DNA of 64,000 bases from Marasmius tenuissimus (taxonomy: Eukaryota > Basidiomycota > Agaricomycetes > Agaricales > Marasmiaceae): assembly GCA_029532415.1 (NCBI GenBank), contig JAQOTA010000052.1, forward strand, positions 2,356,001-2,420,000, read 5' to 3'. The notes beneath the pieces were generated by a model. It had not been told where the DNA came from and made no database searches. It worked only from the letters and a program-made list of their open reading frames with translations. Below are positions 57,097 to 64,000 of this stretch, piece by piece. The translations under genes and the position numbers were made by a program. How positions within the stretch are numbered: position 1 is the stretch's first letter; each line of letters starts with the position of its first letter.

Positions 57097-57999
57097 ATGT
57101 TTTCACGACCACTACGGTCAACGCCGGTTACGGCGAACAGGCTGCTCTCCTCGTCGTTGGCGTCGACAACGACCAGAAACTACGCCATACTGGTCAAAGA
57201 GCCCAATCAGCTGCCAGGAAAGAAATATCCACGCGTCTTTTCGGGCAAAAAACTCTTCCAGTATAACTGGTACACCCGTATTCTCGACTCGACACACGAC
57301 GGCTCTCCCCTCATATTCCTTCACTACGACAGTTTCTCAGCAAACCGTCTCAAAAAGTTACGAAACGACCTCTCCTCCGCTGCTCGAAAGCATCATGCGA
57401 CCCAGCAGAAAGCTTCATTAGACGGCCCACAACCCATAACAGAGGCTGATTTACCCTCGGTCACCGTCGTTCGAACGGGTGTCTTCGGTGCTGCGTTGCG
57501 TGCACAGGCAAAGACCGGTGTCAACATGAACGACGTCGAACACATGTTGAACGACACACCCGGGAACTATGCCGTTCTTAAACTCCCCGTCCTCGATCCC
57601 CCGTACCTTTCCGCCGTTCTTCGTGCTATGGGTCGTAGCGTCCCGCCGCGACCTCCAAAGACTCCGGAACAGCTAAAGAAGGAGCAGGACGCCAAAAACG
57701 CTGATCCCGACACGCCAGGAAGGAGGATGAAACGGCAACGTGCAGAGTTGATTCCAGACTTGAAGGTTATGGGTGCTCTTATAGAAGGCAAAGTTTTCTT
57801 GCCCAAAGGCGTGAAGGATGTTGCGGGACTACCGAAGATGGAGACGTTGAGGGCGCAGATTATTGGACTGCTGTCCGCCCCTGGTGCTCAGTTGGCGGGT
57901 GTCCTGAGCCAGGCTGCTGGTGGCCAGTTAGCAAGGACTTTGGAAGGATTGAAGAAGTCATTAGAGGAAGAACAGAACGGTTCTGCTGGGGATTCATAG
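57097..57999 (+). CDS. MRPL11: Mitochondrial large ribosomal subunit protein uL10m
   Basis: Single-exon gene of 300 aa. The N-terminus (MFSRPLRSTPVTANRLLSSS) is Arg/Ser-rich and lacks acids, as a mitochondrial targeting peptide should. The uL10 fold is suggested by PLIFLHYDSFSANRLKKLRN, SVTVVRTGVFGAALRAQ and MGALIEGKVFLPKGVKDVAG, then LRAQIIGLLSAPGAQLAGVL. This resembles yeast MrpL11 and fungal homologues. A fungal insertion rich in charged residues (TPEQLKKEQDAKNADPDTPG) sits in the middle. Intron-free structure stands out beside its intron-rich neighbours. It is convergent with BMT5. Confidence 0.85.
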   Translation: MFSRPLRSTPVTANRLLSSSLASTTTRNYAILVKEPNQLPGKKYPRVFSGKKLFQYNWYTRILDSTHDGSPLIFLHYDSFSANRLKKLRNDLSSAARKHHATQQKASLDGPQPITEADLPSVTVVRTGVFGAALRAQAKTGVNMNDVEHMLNDTPGNYAVLKLPVLDPPYLSAVLRAMGRSVPPRPPKTPEQLKKEQDAKNADPDTPGRRMKRQRAELIPDLKVMGALIEGKVFLPKGVKDVAGLPKMETLRAQIIGLLSAPGAQLAGVLSQAAGGQLARTLEGLKKSLEEEQNGSAGDS

Positions 58000-58092
58000 C
58001 GCGGGTGATGTGGTACCCTATGAGCGTGTTACCATACTGATATTACTAGTGGATGCCATTACACTTCCTAATAGACCAATCCTGTCGATATT

Positions 58093-59342
58093 CTAGCTTC
58101 CCGAATCCTTCAGACAGAATTCCCAAGTCCTATCTTCACCGCCTTCGCCTGTCTTCCCTGCTCCTTGAGCTCGTTCTCCTTTCGTCATTCGATGCTCGTA
58201 TCCTTTCCATAACGCGCGATAAAACGCGAATGAGCGCAATAGCGTGTATTTTGGATTGGGAGGGGTGCTTCCTTGCTTTGGAGGTGGTGGATTCTTTGCA
58301 AGTTTAGGAACATCCCTGGACTGCAATTAGGACATCGTCAGGTCGGAGCAAGTTCAGATACCACGCACCATAATGTGTAGGGAGCAACATTACGGAGAGT
58401 AACGAGAACGGTCCCTCTTGAGCCTGCAGACGACAATTCGCGAATGTCCTCTTCCTCAGACTCCTCTTCATCCTCATCTTCATCGTCCTTTCGTTTGCGC
58501 TTTTTCCCTGTAGATGGTGTCACGTCGGGTATGGGCCCATCCTTCAGGACTTTTGCTGCTGACCGCAGAAAACTGAGAATGAGTAGTTGATTTGAAAGGA
58601 TATTTCTGTCCTGATCTGTTATTCCTTTGCCTGGACGTACAACAAAACATATCGGTAAAAGAAAAGTAGCGAGCAAACAAGAGAACGTACCTGCGTGAGG
58701 GAAATTCCAAACCACCTTATCCCACTTTCTCAGCTCCTTGCCCTTTCCTTTTCCCTTGCTTTTCGCGAGAGCCTCCAACTTTCCAGCATCCACTCCAAAC
58801 ACGACCTCTACGCCCTTTAAGCGGAGTTCTGAGACGATTTCTCGTGCATCGGGATACTTATCATAACAATCCTTTTCAGAATCATAAGCAGTGGCCGTGA
58901 TATTATTGGGGGGTAACTGGGCCAAAACCGCAAGAGATAGGTGTTGCTCGAGCTCATCGACTGCCTTGGACGTCGATGGAGATGACGGTGTAGTAGATGA
59001 AGTTGCTTGACACGAGATCAAAGCGCGAGCGAACGAGAAATTTCCCTCGCCGATGAGGAGAATGGTGTCTGTGGACCGAAAAGGAATTATTGGACGACGA
59101 GGGATCGCATCCCCTGCCTTTGTTTTTCCCTTTACTTTTGCAGTAGCTGGATCTGTTCTTCCTTTCGTTGCTGCCGAGATGGAGTGAGGATCAAGTTTTG
59201 GTTTCTTGCCTCGAGCCCTGTCTTCTTTAGCTTGAGCGACCTCTGCAACATGAGCAGCACGCTCTTTGGCTTTGAAACGCGACTGTTGAGATACTAAAGC
59301 CGACTTGAGAGATTTTCCTGGTTTTCCGCGTCCTTTTGCCAT
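58093..59342 (-). CDS. BMT5: 25S rRNA (uridine-N3)-methyltransferase BMT5-like
   Basis: Bmt5 (DUF2431 family) methylates U2634 of 25S rRNA in the yeast nucleolus. The N-terminal 60 residues are Lys/Arg-rich (MAKGRGKPGKSLKSALVSQQ), suiting nucleolar import. The SAM site is DTILLIGEGNFSFARALI, followed by TATAYDSEKDCYDKYPDARE, VVFGVDAGKLE and DKVVWNFPHAG, all diagnostic of the family. A second exon begins near KGITDQDRNILSNQLLILSF and holds an acidic/basic insertion (GKKRKRKDDEDEDEEESEEE). The last intron joins YTLW to DVPKLAKNPPPP using the CCAG|GGATG acceptor, and the protein ends at 58093. Three exons in total. Confidence 0.92.
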
Positions 59343-59536
59343 GGTGGATCAAAATGAAGGTGGTGGAGAGAAGTCAAAGTCAAGTTTTAAACAGTCCTCG
59401 ATCAAATCACCAGACGCCTACCGAAAAGACGCCCATGTTCAACTTGACGAACAAGATCTCTTCTGACTATAAAGTGCACTAAGATTGTCCAAAGTCCTCT
59501 GCGCATCTACCCTACTGATTTCTAGAGAGTGGGTAT

Positions 59537-60066
59537 CTAAGCGGTGATAGTAACACCTGTGCTGGTTCCGCCACTGAGGGTGAATCCGTCCTGAGGGTAG
59601 GTAATATCGGCCCAAACCAACCAACTGTTGGTCTCTCCGAGAGTGTCAATGGGGGGGACCTGACAATCAAGAATAGTGAGCGGCCACGAACGAACGTTTC
59701 GATACAACCTAGGAAGGGACTTACGGTGACGCTCACGTCGAGAGTCTTCTTGTCGGCGGCGAGATCGTTGCGGGAGAGAATCAAGTTAGGGGTGGGGTTT
59801 CCGTTGGCGAACTTTCCTTGCATGTGGAAGTCGACGGTCTCAGGTTGCCAGCGAGCCTTGGAGGCATCATAGTGGATGTTCAAGGTCTACAAAAGGTTTG
59901 GAAGTAAGTAAATCTGTGCCACAGGTGTATGTCGATTGATGGGGAAACTTACTTCACCGGGAGCCACAGAAGTAGGATTAACACTGACGGTACCGAAGCG
60001 AAGGGCTTCCTGGGCAGCAGCGAATCCGGCAGCGGCGAGAGCGGTGAAGGCAACAGTGAAGCGCAT
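59537..60066 (-). CDS. Small secreted protein, family not recognised
   Basis: Three exons (59953-60066, 59725-59886, 59537-59659) sum to 399 nt, 132 aa. The start MRFTVAFTALAAAGFAAAQ is a clear signal peptide with likely cleavage after AAA or AAQ. The mature part of about 113 residues has no cysteine and an Ig-like or beta-rich alternation (PGETLNIHYDASKARWQPET, LSRNDLAADKKTLDVSVTVP, then SWLVWADITYPQ). Many mushrooms carry small secreted proteins like this and their roles are mostly unknown. The ATG at 60066 is favoured because the signal peptide starts there directly. Confidence 0.8.
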
Positions 60067-60445
60067 ATCTGTAAGTATCTGGTGGAGAAGTCAGACAGAG
60101 ATTTGAGTGGGAACAGAAGAGAATGAGACTCACCGAGGGGTTGATGCTTTTCATGGTCGATTGGACACCTCTTTTATACCAGACTTCGACGGCGAACCCA
60201 GACCGACTTGTGACTTAGGCAGTTCTCCACAATTCATAGCTACCCATCGGCAGACATCATTTACTGACCAAATAAACACGGACAATGCGGAATTGGTGAG
60301 GCGCAGAATAAGTGTTTGAGATTTACATGGAGGCAGGACAACTTAGTCAATTAAAATGTCAAGTAATAGAAAGGCCTCACGGCCACAAACTCCCGGTCAG
60401 TCTCGAGGCTAAGTTTGGCCTTCGCTAACGCGGGTATTTCTCTCA

Positions 60446-62245
60446 TCAATCCCTCAAATCTCTCTCCAAATCGTCGCCATTGGCCCAAACCTCTGCGTAA
60501 GCAAGCATGTCGTGTTGCTACAATTGTACGTCAAGCATAGGGAGACAATTAAGAAGGGGAAAACACACCTGTATTGTGGTCTGGTTCCCCCGAACATCAA
60601 CTTGTACCTCACGATAGGCAGCTGTTTGCGACTTCCATCTATTCATAGTCTTTCCCGCCGCTTGCCGTTTCGCCCTCAAGCGAGTAGTGATTTCGTCACC
60701 TAGCCTCTGTGTGGCTTGTGTGGGCGTGGTGTCGAGCTGCCTATTAGGACTCGAGGGGGTGGATCCAGAAAATGCAGAGGCATCGCTCCTGTATCGCTGC
60801 GAAGGTCCGACAGGCCTGAGGATAACTTGTTCATCCTGCGAAGGCGTCGGACCATCCTCCGGGGCTGGGTGTTCCGATTCGTCGCCACTGACTGCAGGGC
60901 CCTCGGCTGCACCCGTTGAAAGGACAATCGCACCGGCCCTCTTCCTCTCAATTCGAAAGCCTCCACGCTCTGCTTCCTCTTGCGAGGTACTGATGATGTC
61001 GATCCTCATGCTCCCATAGATACGAAGGTAGGCGTCGTCTCTGGCGCGCTCTGCAGCCTCTTTGTATTTCTGCTCTTTCAAACCCCAATCGCGGGCCCGT
61101 CTTGACTTCAGCTTAGAGCCCAAATTAGCTAGCTTGTCCGCCTCCTCATTGCCCTCTATCCCGCGATGGCCACGTACATGGACCAGCTCAACCTTCTGAC
61201 CCAGCATCTCTCGACAACTCAAGAGAGTCGCTGCGTACGAGATTAGGTCGGAGTTCTTTACGAGTTGGCCCTTTCTAGTGCGGTAATCGGTCCCCGTCTT
61301 CGTCCAGTTGTTGAATATCCAATCCGTGAGACCTAAAAGAAACGGCGTAAATGACACCGAGTCGGAGGTATGGCACCATAAGGGCTCGACACTTACAGTT
61401 GATCGCGTATTGGGAGTCCGTCTTGATAATGAGCTTCCGCTTCACGTCAATTGAAGTTTTCTCAAGGCAGCGGACAATCGCCTATGGTAACAATTAGACA
61501 TGTCACGATGTTCTTTGAATAATATCGCGTACCACCAGCTCCGCGCAGTTGTTCGTTTGCAGACCGGGACATCTTTCAGACAAATTTCTGTAAGGACGAA
61601 ACACCATTCAAAGGGATTTCTCAAGAGCAGAAACGTCGTTCTGACCTTTTATCGTCGTGTGCCCACCAGACGCCTATGCCCGCCACAGACCCATCCTGGC
61701 CGTTGCCTTTGCATGCACCATCGCAGTAGACAACAAGATCCTCGTGGCGCTTTGGAGAGCGTCGAGGTTCCCGAGCAGCCAGTTGCTCCCTCTGTTTGCC
61801 CTTGTCAGGTTTAGAGGCCAGAGTACGCGGTGCGAGTGGATAAGACTGTTGCGCGTTGTCTTCGACCTCTGTTAACGCGTCCTGGTCCTCGACTTCAGTC
61901 GCAACAGGACTCTCGTCGAGACGGACGTTGCTCCCGGACGGCCGAGAAGACTCGGCAGCGCTCTCCGTATGCCCATTGACTGGCCTTGCTGTGGATGTCG
62001 ACGTCGATTGTGTCCCATCTGCAACTGTCACTACAGCTAACTCCAAAACATAATCCTCCGCCTCTTTGCGGATACGAAACTTCTTATAGCGTGCGCCAAC
62101 GTATCCATTGACTTGCTCCTTACAGTCTTCCCTGTTTTGCGAAATTAGTCTCTATATCACAAATCTATAAGAATGTGACTCACCAACAATGAAATACGCC
62201 CGTTCTTCTTCCGAGCTTTACTGCGTAGTAGTATTTGATCGGCAT
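60446..62245 (-). CDS. RNH1: Ribonuclease H1 with long C-terminal extension
   Basis: RNase H1 cuts the RNA strand of RNA-DNA hybrids (R-loops, nuclear or mitochondrial). Six exons sum to 1524 nt, 507 aa: 62184-62245, 61646-62131, 61533-61587, 61397-61481, 60569-61332, 60446-60517. The N-terminal hybrid-binding domain is MPIKYYYAVKLGRRTGVFHC and GYVGARYKKFRIRKEAEDYV. A disordered linker follows. The catalytic domain has all four acids: DGACKGNGQDGS, NNCAELV, IIKTDSQYAIN and VRGHRGIEGNEEADKLAN. After the catalytic domain comes a further stretch of roughly 200 residues, Ser/Pro-rich, then a basic helix-like part (ITTRLRAKRQAAGKTMNRWK), not found in standard RNase H1. The first exon carries no clear mitochondrial signal. 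Confidence 0.9.
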
Positions 62246-64000
62246 CTTATTGCAATCTCTCGAGAAAAATATTCGCCTTTCAGCTATGATTCGATGTTCG
62301 CAGCAGGGAACAGTAAATACAGTTGGATGGTGGTGGTCTCGGACTGAGAGGCTCAGGCTGACGCTGATGACAGGTGAGGCGATGCAGACGCGTCGATAAG
62401 ATAAGATTATGCTCTCCGATCTTCGGACCTTCGTCCTCCAACTAGTTTTACGCCGCTACACTAATTTGGACGGTTCAAACGCGCACCTCAGCTCAACAAG
62501 TCATGGTAACATAAAAAAGATTGGTATATTTTGAATAGGGAGCTCAAACACACCACCGTACAGCCTAGCGCTCGCCCTTGAGCCCGAGCTTGATCCAGCA
62601 CTCAGGGATTCCAACATTTCGACGTTGTGGGGCCTTCCCGGATGCCAACCCATTGATTCAAAAGTGGAACGGCCTTCCTTTGCCTTGTAGGCACGACAGT
62701 GTGTTAAATTTGGCAACACCGATCTGAAGTTGACCTTGATAAGTAACCAACACGCAAAAAAGGGGAACTCGGGACTCACGATAGCCACAACAATTCAAGC
62801 AGCCAAGGAGTTCGATCCCTCTCATGTCAGAGTCATTGTGTCCTCTTACTGCTTGCCCCTGCGGACCCACTACCCACTACCCACCCCAGCCTCGACCAAA
62901 CCCCAGCTGAGCCCCTCAGCCCCGCCAGGGGGTGAAAGTCTCGGAAAGGGTCTTATCTAGCACGATATTCCTTCTCGACTTTGAGAACGCATCCCGGACC
63001 GTACCCTATGTCCCAGATCCCACCACCGCAAGGGTGGTCGATATCCAGACCCTCATCCGAGCCATCGACCACCTCTCTCCACCCGGCCTTTAACCAACGT
63101 CTCACGGCTACCAGACTCCTTTACCCATGCCCGTGCTGAGCGCTGGGTATGACATCCCTAGCACGGTTATAACGCCATACCACACGGTGGGGTCAGTAGG
63201 AGCTGTGGGTAGAGGGGATCAGCTTGCTTTCTTCCTATGATAGTCGGGGACGCACAAGGTTATGTCCAGCAGAGCGAGTGAGCGTTCAAAATCCAGGGAA
63301 ACGCAACCTTTATAATCCTGAGGTCTCGTTGATTATCGATAGTCCATCGTTCCGAGTCCGCCATTTACCCGCGAAATCTGACCATTTCAAACCTTTTAGA
63401 AGACTTTTCACAGCTATCTTTCCCAAGAGGAAGAATGTCTGGCACCCGGAAGGCAGATTCTGATGGTGGTCGGTCGGCCGCACTGTCCCGTACGCCGTCC
63501 GTCGTTCCTTGAATTCAGAGGCGTATGGTGTGAAGTGCACAGGCACGCTTGAGTATGTCCGCGTCTACTGGATGAGTGTACCATACTACCAGTCGGAACT
63601 TTACTCACGAGTCGCGGTCTCACATTCATTCATGCGAAAAGACCCTTGTGTAATCGGGCTCCATCATACGCTGCTCGTTCGTGTCCCTTTGCTACTATCC
63701 AGGAATGTTATCTCAGTTCATCGATAGAATTACAACAAAGTACAACTTGCGAACGACGCGAAACGATCATAATTTGAGACCGCCCAGATTGTGAAGTCGC
63801 GGGAATAGAATGGAATAAATTACGGGTACTGTTAACTTTCCACATCAGATGCCAACACGTACGTGAGTGGAAGAATCGCCTCACTTCAGTAATCAATCTT
63901 CGGCAGGATTATTCTCAGCGAAGTATTCATGGCTATCAGCATTCGCAATCGCCGCAGAGGGGTCGCTTTGCCCCAAGGATCGAGCACCACTCTGTCCATA
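62246..64000. other. Gene-poor end of window
   Basis: Short frames only. The left 150 bases serve as RNase H1 upstream region. A string near 62810 looks faintly like a tRNA T-arm but lacks the rest of a tRNA. Nothing else is recognised up to the right edge. Confidence 0.4.

Noticed and set aside
62790..62840. tRNA-like T-arm GGAGTTCGATCCCTC
   Set aside because: No acceptor stem, D-arm or anticodon arm can be built around it on either strand.

Overview
This window is a nuclear segment from a filamentous fungus, almost certainly a mushroom-type basidiomycete (Agaricomycetes). The signs are genes on both strands split by many introns of about 45-90 nt, short intergenic gaps, basidiomycete-type F-box/leucine-rich proteins, and an orthologue set matching mushrooms. 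The set comprises SKI2, IST1, an SH3-RasGEF, a Rab5-type GTPase, a Mei2-like RRM protein, phosphoglycerate dehydrogenase, a SIKE-family STRIPAK subunit, calnexin, SNU114, prefoldin 1, FIP1, mitochondrial uL10, BMT5 and RNase H1. I rebuilt exons by hand from GT/GC...AG signals and protein-family continuity. For IST1, RasGEF, Rab5, the Mei2-like gene, the SIKE-like gene, the secreted protein and RNase H1 the summed exon lengths divide by three.

Layout. 1-6.3 kb: a partial homeodomain-like gene, then SKI2. 6.9-8.3 kb: a SAM-dependent methyltransferase. 8.3-12.9 kb: gene-poor. 12.9-25.2 kb: dense block with IST1, SH3-RasGEF, RAB5/VPS21, Mei2-like protein and PGDH. 25.2-29 kb: gene-poor. 29-37.4 kb: a damaged F-box gene, a conserved membrane-type hypothetical, a SIKE-family protein and an intact F-box protein. 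37.9-38.1 kb: U1 snRNA copy A (minus). 38.8-45.6 kb: calnexin, SNU114 and PFD1. 45.6-49.9 kb: gene-poor. 49.9-53.2 kb: a large charged/Ser-rich hypothetical. 53.7-53.9 kb: U1 snRNA copy B (plus). 54.5-62.2 kb: FIP1, mitochondrial uL10, BMT5, a small secreted protein and RNase H1. 62.2-64 kb: no recognisable gene.

The most notable find is a pair of 178-nt RNA genes, in opposite orientation about 15.6 kb apart, that differ at one base. Each starts with ATACTTACCT, the conserved U1 snRNA 5' end that pairs with 5' splice sites. Each has a TATA-like box 33 nt upstream, a conserved upstream block, a 3'-terminal hairpin, a T-run and a downstream CCTAACCCTAAC element. One lies near SNU114, a U5 snRNP GTPase. 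The window also shows unusual splicing architecture: three well-supported GC-AG introns, a 6-nt internal micro-exon in the Rab5 gene, an 11-nt micro-exon in IST1 and an 8-nt first coding exon in FIP1.

Functionally the genes cover RNA processing and decay (U1, SNU114, FIP1, SKI2, Mei2-like, BMT5, RNase H1) and endosomal or ER biology (Rab5, IST1, calnexin). They are ordinary housekeeping neighbours rather than a metabolic cluster. No transposon, CRISPR array, tRNA or virus-derived sequence was recognised.
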